Source: Actinomadura sp. J1-007
GTDB lineage: Bacteria; Actinomycetota; Actinomycetes; Streptosporangiales; Streptosporangiaceae
Reading direction: 5' to 3'
Assembly: GCF_009793335.1 (NCBI RefSeq)
Contig: NZ_WING01000003.1
Span: 1,116,001 to 1,180,000 of the forward strand
DNA length: 64,000 nt
A program made the translations under genes and the position numbers. Under the pieces are notes generated by a model that worked only from the letters and a program-made list of their open reading frames with translations, did not search any database and was not told where the DNA came from. Of the stretch, positions 29,777 through 39,000 are shown piece after piece. Each line of letters begins with the position of its first letter. The first letter of the stretch is position 1.

Positions 29777-32700
29777 ATGTCGAACGAGGAAAAGCTGCTC
29801 GACCACCTCAAGTGGGTCACCGCCGAGCTGCGGCAGGCCCGCCGGCGGCTGCGGGAGGCCGAGTCCGCCGAGCCGGAGCCGATCGCGGTCGTGGGGTTCG
29901 CCTGCCGCTACCCCGGCGGCGTCCGGTCGCCCGAGGACCTGTGGCGGCTCGTCGCGGAGGGCCGCGACGCGATCACCCCGTTCCCCGCCGACCGGGAGTG
30001 GGACGTCGAGCGGATCTACGATCCCGACCCCGACAAGCCCGGCAGGACGTACGTGACGGAGGGCGGCTTCTGCGACGACGTCCCCGGGTTCGACGCGGCG
30101 TTCTTCGACATCAGCCCGCGCGAGGCGCTCGCCATGGACCCGCAGCAGCGGCTGCTGCTGGAGACGGCGTGGGAGACGTTCGAACGGGCCGGACTCGACC
30201 GGGACGCCCTGCACGGCAGCGAGACCGGGGTGTTCGCCGGGGTCAGCTCGCACGACTACCTCTCCCTCATCGGCCGGACGACCAGCGACGTCGGCGGCTA
30301 CGCGGGCACCGGCAACGTGGGGAGCGTCGCGTCGGGCCGGATCGCCTACACCTGGGGCCTGGAGGGCCCGGCGGTGTCGGTGGACACAGCGTGCTCGTCG
30401 TCGCTGACCGCGATCCACCTCGCCTGCCAGTCGCTCCGGCAGCGCGAGTGCACGATGGCGCTCGCGGGCGGGGTGTCGGTGCTGGCGACGCCCGACGCGT
30501 TCATCGAGTTCTCGCGGCAGCGGGCGAACGCGCCCGACGGCCGGTGCAAGTCGTTCGCGGCGGCGGCCGACGGCACGGGCTGGAGCGAGGGCGTCGGGCT
30601 GGTGCTGCTGGAGCCGCTGTCGGACGCCCAGCGCAACGGCCGCCGGATCCTGGGTGTGGTGCGGGGCTCGGCGGTCAACCAGGACGGCGCGAGCAACGGC
30701 CTGACCGCGCCGAACGGCCCGTCGCAGGAGCGGGTGATCCGGCAGGCGCTCGTCCGCGCGGGACTGGCGGCTTCGGACGTGGACGCGGTGGAGGCGCACG
30801 GCACGGGCACGACGCTGGGCGACCCGATCGAGGCGAAGGCGCTGCTGGCGACGTACGGGCAGGGCCGTCCGGACGACCGTCCGCTGTGGCTGGGGTCGGT
30901 GAAGTCGAACATCGGGCACTCGCAGGGCGCGGCGGGCGTGGCCGGAGTGATCAAGATGCTCATGGCGATGCGGAACGGGCTGCTGCCCGCGTCGCTGCAC
31001 ATCGACGAGCCGTCCCCGCACGTGGACTGGGACGCGGGCGCCGTCCGCCTCCTCACCGACCCGGTCGAGTGGCCGCGCGGTGATCGTCCCCGCCGCGCGG
31101 GCGTGTCGTCGTTCGGGATCTCAGGGACGAACGCCCATCTGATCCTGGAGGAGCCACCGCAGCCGGACGAGGTCCCTGCGGGACAGGCCCCACGTGCGGA
31201 AGTCGTGGACGGGGTGGTGCCGTGGGCGCTGTCGGCGCGCAACGCGCCCGCACTGCGCGACCAGGCCACCGCACTCGTGACACACCTCGAACAACGCGAG
31301 GACTTCTCACCGGTCGAGGTCGGATGGTCGCTGGCCACCACACGCTCGACGTTCGAACACCGCGCCGTCGTCATCGGCCAGGACCGCGACCAGCTCATGG
31401 ACGGCCTGAGAGCCTTGGCCGACGGCCGGACGCATCCGTGCCTGGTCAATCCGGGCACGCCCGCAGCGGTATCGCAGACGGGTCCCGTGCTGGTGTTCCC
31501 GGGGCAGGGTTCGCAGTGGCCCGGCATGGGCGCCGACCTGCTCGACACCTCACCCGTCTTCGCCGCACGCATCGCCGAATGCGAACAAGCCCTCGCCCCA
31601 CACATCGACTGGTCCCTCACCGACGTCCTCCGCGGAACCGAAGGCGCCGCCGACCTCAACCGCGTCGACGTCGTCCAACCCGTCCTCTGGGCCACCATGG
31701 TCTCCCTCGCCGCCGTCTGGACCGACCACGGAATCACACCCGCAGCCGTCATCGGACACAGCCAAGGCGAAATCGCCGCCGCCTGCATCGCCGGAGCACT
31801 CACCCTCACCGACGCCGCCACCATCACCGCCCTCCGCAGCAAAGCCCTCCGCAACCTCGCCGGACACGGCGCCATGGCCTCCCTCGGCGTCACGCCCGAG
31901 GAGGCCGGGGAACTGCTGGAAGGCGATGTGACGGTCGCCGCGGTGAACGGGCCCAGGTCCGTGGTGGTCTCCGGGGGGCCGGACGCGGTCGCCGCCATCG
32001 TCGCCAAGGTCGAGGCGAACGGGCAGCGGGCCCGGATGATCGACGTGGACTACGCCTCGCACGGCCCGCAGATCGACCGGATCACCGGCGAACTGCGCGA
32101 GATCCTCGCGGGGGTCCGTCCCTCCGAGGCGCGGATCCCGTTCTACTCGACGGTGACGGCCGCGCGGATCGACGCCGCCGAGCTGGACACCGAGTACTGG
32201 GTGACCAACCTGCGCCGTCCCGTCCGGTTCGCCGACACCGTCCGCGCGCTCCTCGCCGACGGGCACCGCGACTTCATCGAGGCCAGCCCGCATCCGATTC
32301 TGACCCTCGCCCTGGAGCAGATCACCGAGGACGCCGACACCCGTACCACCGTGACCTCCACGCTCCGGCGCGACCACGCGGACCACACGCAGCTCGTCCA
32401 CGCGCTCGCCCGCCTCCACACCGCGGCCGCGCCCGCCGACTGGACGCGCCACTACCCCGCCGACCCGCCGCCCGCCGTGACCGACCTGCCCACCTATCCG
32501 TTCCAGCACCAGCGGTTCTGGCTGGACACGCGCGGCTGGCTCGGCGGCGAACCGGGGACGCTCGGGCTCGCTCCGGCGGGGCATCCGCTGCTGGGGGCCG
32601 CGATCGAGCAGGCGGAGGGGGACGCCTACCTGCTCACCGGACGGATCTCCCAGGGGACGGAGCCGTGGCTGGCCGATCACAAGGTGCTCGGGGCGGTGCT

Positions 32701-35700
32701 GCTGCCGGGGGCCGCGTTCGCCGACCTCGCCGTGCACGCGGCGGCCCGTACGGGCTGCGACCACGTCGCGGAGCTCGTCCTGCACGAGCCGCTGCGGCTC
32801 CCGGAGGACGGCGCGGTCGATCTCCAGGTCGCGGTCGGTCCCGCCGACGGCGAGGGCGGCGGGCGTCCCGTCGCCATCCACTCCAGACCGGCGGCGGACG
32901 CCGACGACGGCGAGTCCGCGTGGACGCGGCACGCCACCGGGCTCCTCGCGAACGGACCCGGGGCGAGCACGGCCACGCCGTCCGAGCCCCACCCGCTGGA
33001 CGGCGCCTGGCCGCCGCCCGGAGCGGAGCCGCTCGCCACCGAACACCTCTACGACGACCTCGCGGACCGCGGCTCCGCGTACGGGACGGCCTTCCAGGGG
33101 CTCACCGCCGCGTGGCGGCTCGACGAGCACCTCTACGCGGAGGTGGTCCTGCCCGAGGACGGAACGGACCGCGCCGGGGCGGACGGCTCCGGAACCGCCG
33201 GATACGGCATCCATCCCGCTCTCCTCGACGCCGCGTTACAGGCGTGCACGCTGGGCGCGGACGGCGCGGACGGCGACTCCGGAGCGGTCATGCTGCCGTT
33301 CGCCTGGAGCGGCCTGCGGGTCCACGCCACCGGCGCGGCGTCGCTGCGGGTGCGGGTCACGCCGACGGCGGCGGACCGGCTCACGATCGCCGCCGCCGAC
33401 GCGTCCGGAGCGCCGGTCCTGTCGCTGGACGACCTGACGCTGCGTTCGGTCGAGGCCGACGCCGCCGCGCAGGCCCGCCTGGCGGCCAGGAACTCGCTGT
33501 TCGCGATGGACTGGACGCCGCTGCCCGACCCCGAAGGGACACCCCCGGCCCGGCTCGCGGTCGTCGCGCTCGACGCGGCGTCCGGCTCGGACGCGGAGCT
33601 GGCCGACGCGCTCGGCGGCGCGCTGCCGGGGACGGAACGGCATCCGGACCTCTCCGCGCTCCTGACCGCGGCCGTTGACGGCACGCCGCTGCCGGACACC
33701 GTGCTCGCCGTCTGCACCGCCTCCGGCGCCGCCGGTCCCGTGGAGGAACGGCTCCACGCCGTCACCTCGGGCGTCCTGGCCCTGCTCCAGGAGTGGCCGT
33801 CCGACGAGAGCACGTCCCGGCTGGTCGTCGTCACGCGCGGCGCGGTCGCGACCGGCCCCGGCGACGGCGTGGACGACCTGCCCGCGGCGGCGGTGTGGGG
33901 GCTGGTGCGCAGCGCGCAGTCCGAGAACCCCGGACGGATCGTCCTGCTCGATCTCGACGGGCCGGACGCTTCGTCGCACGCGGTGCCCGCCGCGCTCGCC
34001 TCGGGTGAGCCGCAGATCGCGCTGCGCGACGGCCGCGCGTACGCGCCGCGGCTCGTCCGCTACGATCCCGGCGACCGGCTGTCCCCGCCGCCGGGCGCGG
34101 AGGCGTGGCGGCTGGTGTACGGCGCGGACGGCGAGGCCGCGCTCGTTCCCGATCCCGAGCACGGCCGGCCGCTCGCGCCCGGAGAGGTGCGCGTGGCGTT
34201 GCGGGCCGTCGCCGTCAGCGCCCAGGCCGCCGGGCCGGGCGCGCCGGACGAGGTCCGCGACGTGCGGGGCGACGGCGCGGGCGTCGTCGCCGGGGTCGGC
34301 GCGGACGTGGACGGGTTCGCCGTGGGCGACCGGGTGATGGGGGCGTTCGACGCCGTCGGGCCGGTGGCCCTCACCGACCACCGCCTGGTCGTGCCGATGC
34401 CCGCCGGGTGGTCGTACGCGGAGGCCGCCGGCGCGGTCTCCACCTACCTGCCCGCCTACCATCCGACCCCCGCCGACCTCGACGGCACCGGCCGCGGGGA
34501 AGGCGGGCGGGTGGAGCGCGTCCGTTCGACGCTCAGCGATCTGGCGGCGCTGTTCGAGGACGGGACGCTGCCTCCGGCGCCCGTCACCGTCCGGGACGTG
34601 TACGACGTCCGCGAGGCGCTCCGCCGGGCGGACGGCGCGGCCGGGCGGACCGTCCTGTCGCTGCCGCCGCCCCTCGACCCGGACGGGACCGTGCTGATCA
34701 CCGGCGGCACCGGGGCTCTCGGCGCGGCGACGGCCCGGCACCTCGTCGCGGAACGCGGCGTCCGGCGGCTGCTGCTCGCGAGCCGCCGCGGGCCCGAGGC
34801 GCCCGGCGCGGACGCGCTGGCCGCCGAGCTGGCCGCGCTCGGCGCGGAGGTCGCCGTCGCCGCGTGCGACACCGGCGACCGGGCGGCCCTCGCGGACCTG
34901 CTGGCGTCCGTTCCGGCGCGGCATCCGCTGACGGCGGTCGTGCACACCGCCGGGATCGTCCAGGACGCGACGATCCGCACGGCGACGCCCGACCAGCTCG
35001 ACGCCGTCCTGCGCGTCAAGGCGGACGGGGCGTGGCACCTGCACGAGCTGACGCGCGACCTGAACCTCGCGGCGCTGGTGCTGTTCTCGTCCGTGACCGG
35101 TCTCGCGGGCGGCCCGGGGCAGGGCAGCTACTCGGCGGCGAACGTGTTCCTCGACGCGCTCGCGCAGCACCGGCACGCGCGCGGGCTGCCCGCGACGTCC
35201 CTCGCGTGGGGGTTCTGGGAGATGGACACCGGGATGTCGGGCCGGTTCACCGACATCGACCTCGCGCGGAACGCCCGTTCGGGCGACCTCGGGCTGAGCG
35301 CGGAGCGGGCGCTCGCGCTGTTCGACGCGGCGCTCGGCCTCGGCCGGCCGCTGCTCGCGCCCGTCCGCCTGGACCTGCCGGGGCTGCGGCGCCGGACCGC
35401 GGGGGGCGAGGTCCCGGCGTTCCTGCGGGTCCTGCTGCGGGGCTCCGCGCCGCGGCCGGGCGGGACGGCGGCCGGGCCGTCGCTGGCGCGGACGCTGGCC
35501 GCGCTGAACGACGCGGACCGGCGCGAGGCGCTCCTCGACCTGGTGCGCACGCAGGCGGCGACGGTCGTCGCGCACGAGTCGGCGGGGTCGATCCCCGCCG
35601 AGCAGAACTTCCGCGAGCTCGGCTTCGACTCGCTGACCGGCGTGGAGCTGCGCAACCGGCTCAGCGCCGCGACCGGCGTCCGCCTCCCCGCAACGCTGAT

Positions 35701-36052
35701 CTTCGACCATCCGACGCCCGCCGCGGTCGCCGGGCTGCTGGCCGAGGAGGTCGCGCCGGACGGCGCCGGACCGGAGCCCGCGGCGCTGGTCGCCGAGCTG
35801 GACCGGATCGAGGCGGCCGTGGCCGCGCTGCCGGACGGCGACGAGGGCCGCGGCCTGGTCGCGGCCCGCCTGGACGCGCTGCTGCGCAGCGTCACCGGCG
35901 TCCCGGACGGCGCCGCGCCGGACGACGGGCCGGGCCGCGACGACCTGGACTCGGCCACCGACGACGAGCTGTTCGACCTGCTCGACAACGAGCTGACCGG
36001 GCTCGAACGGGACCGTCCCGCCGACCACGACGCCCCGTCCGAGCGGGGCTGA
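29777..36052 (+). CDS. PKS-B: one-module PKS, KS-AT-DH-(truncated ER)-KR-ACP
   Basis: 2091 residues with N-terminal docking helix (EEKLLDHLKWVTAELRQAR). KS 29878-31150, active Cys, both His. AT 31484-32440 has GHSQG and YASH (methylmalonyl). DH 32578-33450 keeps HKVLGAVLLP and the Asp in LLDAALQ, so it looks intact. The ER region (about 34100-34660) keeps the first part (VGDRVMGAF, VVPMPAGWSYAEAAG) but the whole NADPH-binding half with GGVG is missing and the sequence jumps to a short scrambled remnant, so ER must be dead. KR 34680-35400 has GGTGALG, an Asp in VQDATI (B-type) and catalytic Tyr in GSYSAAN. ACP GFDSL near 35630, then C-terminal docking domain. Start ATG 29777; the next gene follows after 4 bases. 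Confidence 0.94.
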   Translation: MSNEEKLLDHLKWVTAELRQARRRLREAESAEPEPIAVVGFACRYPGGVRSPEDLWRLVAEGRDAITPFPADREWDVERIYDPDPDKPGRTYVTEGGFCDDVPGFDAAFFDISPREALAMDPQQRLLLETAWETFERAGLDRDALHGSETGVFAGVSSHDYLSLIGRTTSDVGGYAGTGNVGSVASGRIAYTWGLEGPAVSVDTACSSSLTAIHLACQSLRQRECTMALAGGVSVLATPDAFIEFSRQRANAPDGRCKSFAAAADGTGWSEGVGLVLLEPLSDAQRNGRRILGVVRGSAVNQDGASNGLTAPNGPSQERVIRQALVRAGLAASDVDAVEAHGTGTTLGDPIEAKALLATYGQGRPDDRPLWLGSVKSNIGHSQGAAGVAGVIKMLMAMRNGLLPASLHIDEPSPHVDWDAGAVRLLTDPVEWPRGDRPRRAGVSSFGISGTNAHLILEEPPQPDEVPAGQAPRAEVVDGVVPWALSARNAPALRDQATALVTHLEQREDFSPVEVGWSLATTRSTFEHRAVVIGQDRDQLMDGLRALADGRTHPCLVNPGTPAAVSQTGPVLVFPGQGSQWPGMGADLLDTSPVFAARIAECEQALAPHIDWSLTDVLRGTEGAADLNRVDVVQPVLWATMVSLAAVWTDHGITPAAVIGHSQGEIAAACIAGALTLTDAATITALRSKALRNLAGHGAMASLGVTPEEAGELLEGDVTVAAVNGPRSVVVSGGPDAVAAIVAKVEANGQRARMIDVDYASHGPQIDRITGELREILAGVRPSEARIPFYSTVTAARIDAAELDTEYWVTNLRRPVRFADTVRALLADGHRDFIEASPHPILTLALEQITEDADTRTTVTSTLRRDHADHTQLVHALARLHTAAAPADWTRHYPADPPPAVTDLPTYPFQHQRFWLDTRGWLGGEPGTLGLAPAGHPLLGAAIEQAEGDAYLLTGRISQGTEPWLADHKVLGAVLLPGAAFADLAVHAAARTGCDHVAELVLHEPLRLPEDGAVDLQVAVGPADGEGGGRPVAIHSRPAADADDGESAWTRHATGLLANGPGASTATPSEPHPLDGAWPPPGAEPLATEHLYDDLADRGSAYGTAFQGLTAAWRLDEHLYAEVVLPEDGTDRAGADGSGTAGYGIHPALLDAALQACTLGADGADGDSGAVMLPFAWSGLRVHATGAASLRVRVTPTAADRLTIAAADASGAPVLSLDDLTLRSVEADAAAQARLAARNSLFAMDWTPLPDPEGTPPARLAVVALDAASGSDAELADALGGALPGTERHPDLSALLTAAVDGTPLPDTVLAVCTASGAAGPVEERLHAVTSGVLALLQEWPSDESTSRLVVVTRGAVATGPGDGVDDLPAAAVWGLVRSAQSENPGRIVLLDLDGPDASSHAVPAALASGEPQIALRDGRAYAPRLVRYDPGDRLSPPPGAEAWRLVYGADGEAALVPDPEHGRPLAPGEVRVALRAVAVSAQAAGPGAPDEVRDVRGDGAGVVAGVGADVDGFAVGDRVMGAFDAVGPVALTDHRLVVPMPAGWSYAEAAGAVSTYLPAYHPTPADLDGTGRGEGGRVERVRSTLSDLAALFEDGTLPPAPVTVRDVYDVREALRRADGAAGRTVLSLPPPLDPDGTVLITGGTGALGAATARHLVAERGVRRLLLASRRGPEAPGADALAAELAALGAEVAVAACDTGDRAALADLLASVPARHPLTAVVHTAGIVQDATIRTATPDQLDAVLRVKADGAWHLHELTRDLNLAALVLFSSVTGLAGGPGQGSYSAANVFLDALAQHRHARGLPATSLAWGFWEMDTGMSGRFTDIDLARNARSGDLGLSAERALALFDAALGLGRPLLAPVRLDLPGLRRRTAGGEVPAFLRVLLRGSAPRPGGTAAGPSLARTLAALNDADRREALLDLVRTQAATVVAHESAGSIPAEQNFRELGFDSLTGVELRNRLSAATGVRLPATLIFDHPTPAAVAGLLAEEVAPDGAGPEPAALVAELDRIEAAVAALPDGDEGRGLVAARLDALLRSVTGVPDGAAPDDGPGRDDLDSATDDELFDLLDNELTGLERDRPADHDAPSERG
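31538..31888 (+). repeat. Methylmalonyl-AT segment, second copy of 21844-22194
   Basis: PKS-B copy of the near-identical AT segment. Confidence 0.85.
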
Positions 36053-36056
36053 GGCG

Positions 36057-39000
36057 ATGACGAACGACGAGAAGCTGCGCCGCTACCTCAAGCACGCCAC
36101 CGCCGACCTGAGGCAGGTCCGGCGGGAGCTGCGGGAGGAACGGGACCGGGCGCGGGAGCCGATCGCGATCGTCGGGATGGCGTGCCGCTTCCCCGGCGGC
36201 GTGCGCGGCGCGGACGACCTGTGGCGGCTCGTCGCGGACGGCGCGGACGCGATCTCCGCGTTCCCCGAGGACCGCGGGTGGCCGCTGGAGGAGCTCGGCG
36301 CGCCCGGCGGCGGCCCGGGGACGTGCCACACCCTGGAGGGCGGGTTCCTGCACGACGCGCCGCGCTTCGACGCCGCGTTCTTCGGGATCAGCCCGCGCGA
36401 GGCGCTCGGCATGGACCCGCAGCAGCGGCTGCTGCTGGAGACGGCGTGGGAGACGTTCGAGGACGCCGGGCTGCGGCGCGACGCCCTGCGCGGCAGCGAC
36501 ACCGGCGTGTTCGCGGGCATCGCCTCGCAGGACTACCTGGCCCTCGCGGGCGGGACGGCCGCCGAGGTGGAGGGGCATCTCGCCACGGGCAACGCGGGCA
36601 GCGCGGTGTCGGGGCGGCTGGCGTACACGTTCGGGCTGGAGGGGCCGGCCGTCACGGTCGACACGGCCTGCTCGTCGTCGCTGGTCGCCGCCCACCTCGC
36701 GGCGCGCGCGCTGCGGCAGGGCGAATGCTCCCTCGCGCTGGCGGGCGGCGTGACGGTGATGGCGACGCCGGGGCTGTTCCTGGAGTTCACGCGGCAGCGG
36801 GGCCTCGCCGCCGACGGCCGCTGCAAGACGTTCGCGGCCTCGGCCGACGGGACGAGTCTCGCCGAGGGCGCGGGCCTGCTGCTGCTGGAACGGCTGTCGG
36901 ACGCCCGCCGCAACGGCCGCCGCGTCCTCGCGGTGATCCGCGGCTCTGCCGTCAACCAGGACGGCGCCAGCAACGGACTGACCGCGCCGAGCGGGCCGTC
37001 CCAGCAGCGCGTCATCCGGCGGGCGCTCGCCGCCGCCGGGCTGTCGCCCGCCGACGTGGACGCGGTCGAGGCGCACGGCACTGGGACGACCCTCGGCGAC
37101 CCGATCGAGGCGCAGGCGGTTCTCGCCGCGTACGGGCGGAACCGACCGGCGGAACGGCCGCTGAGGCTCGGGTCGCTCAAGTCGAACATCGGCCACACCC
37201 AGGCGGCGGCGGGCGTCGCCGGGGTCATCAAGATGGTGATGGCGATGCGGAACGACCTGCTGCCCGCGTCCCTGCACATCGACGAGCCGAACCCGCACGT
37301 CGACTGGGAGGCGGGCGCGGTCAGCCTGCTCACCGAGCCGGTCCCGTGGCCGCGCGGCGAACGGCCCCGCCGCGCCGGGGTGTCGTCCTTCGGCATCTCC
37401 GGCACCAACGCCCACCTCGTCCTGGAGGAGGCCCCGCCCCCGGAAGACCCGGAGCCCGCGACGACCGCGCCGCCCGACGCCGGGGAGGGGGTGCTCCCGT
37501 GGGTGCTGTCCGCGCGCGGCGAGGACGCGTTGCGGGCGCAGGCCAGCGCGCTGGCCGACCACGCGGCCGGTGCGCCGCTGGAGTCTCCGGCCGCGGTCGG
37601 CCTGGCGCTCGCCACGACCCGTACGGCGTTCGAGCACCGCGCCGTCGTCGTCGGCGAGGGCCGCGGCGAGCTGCTCGCCGCGACGGAGGCGCTGGCGCGC
37701 GGCGACGCCCACCCCGGCGTCGTCGTCGCGGGCGCGGGCGAGGCCGGTACGGGCACGGCCGCCGGGAAGACGGTGTTCCTGTTCAGCGGGCAGGGCAGCC
37801 AGCGGCCCGGCATGGGCGCCGGGCTGTACGAGCGGTTCCCGGCGTTCGCCGCCGCGTTCGACGAGGTCTGCGCGCTGCTGGACGAGCATCTCGACCGTCC
37901 GGTGCGGGACGTGGTGTTCGCCGACCGGTCCGGCGCGCTCGACCACACCACCTACGCCCAGGCCGGGCTGTTCGCGCTGCACGTCGCGCTGGCCCGGCTG
38001 CTCGGCGCGGCCGGGGTGCGGCCCGACGTCGTGATCGGCCACTCGATCGGCGAGATCGCCGCCGCCCACGTCGCCGGGGTGTTCGACCTGCCGGACGCGT
38101 GCCGGCTGGTCGCCGCGCGCGCGACGCTCATGGGGCGGCTGCCCGAGGGCGGGGCCATGGCGACCGTCGCCGCCACCCCGGAGGAGCTGTCCCCCGACCT
38201 GGACGCGCACGGCGGGCGGGTCGCCGTCGCGGCCCTCAACACGCCCGGCAACACCGTCATCTCGGGCGCCGCCGGACCCGTCGCGGAGATCGCGGAGGCG
38301 TGGGCGGAGCGCGGGCGGAAGACCCGGGCGCTGACCGTCAGCCACGCCTTCCACTCGCCGCTGATGGAGCCCGTGCTCGCCCCGTTCGAGGAGGCCGTCC
38401 GCGACCTCGCGTACCGGCCGCCGGCCGTTCCGCTGATCAGCAACCTCACCGGCGAGCCCGCCGACGAGCGCATCGCCACCCCGGGGTACTGGGCCGAGCA
38501 CATCCGCCGGCCGGTGCGCTTCCACCCCGCCGTCGCGCACGTCGCGCCGGACGCCGGGACGTTCGTGGAGCTCGGCCCCGACTCGACCCTCACCGCCGCC
38601 GCGCGCCGCACGCTGGAACACGTCCGCCCGGACGGCCCCGCCCCGCGCACGGTCGCCACCCTCAGCTCCAGGCAGCCCGACGCGCACGCGTTCGTTCGGG
38701 CCCTGGCCCGGCTCCACATCGCCGGGACCGACGTCGACTGGACGGCCTGCTTCCCCGACGGCTCCGCGCCGGAGACCGTCCGCCTCCCCACCTACGCGTT
38801 CCAGCGCGAGCGCTACTGGCTGGGCGACGCGGGCGGCGGCGCGGGCGACGTGTCCGCCGCCGGGGCGCGGCGCGTCCGTCACCCGTTCTTCGCGGCGGCG
38901 GTCGAGCTGGCCGATGGCGGGCTGGCGCTGAACGGCACCATCTCCGCGAACGGCGCGGCATGGACGACAGGGCATGCCGTCGCGGGGCTGCCGATCGTTC

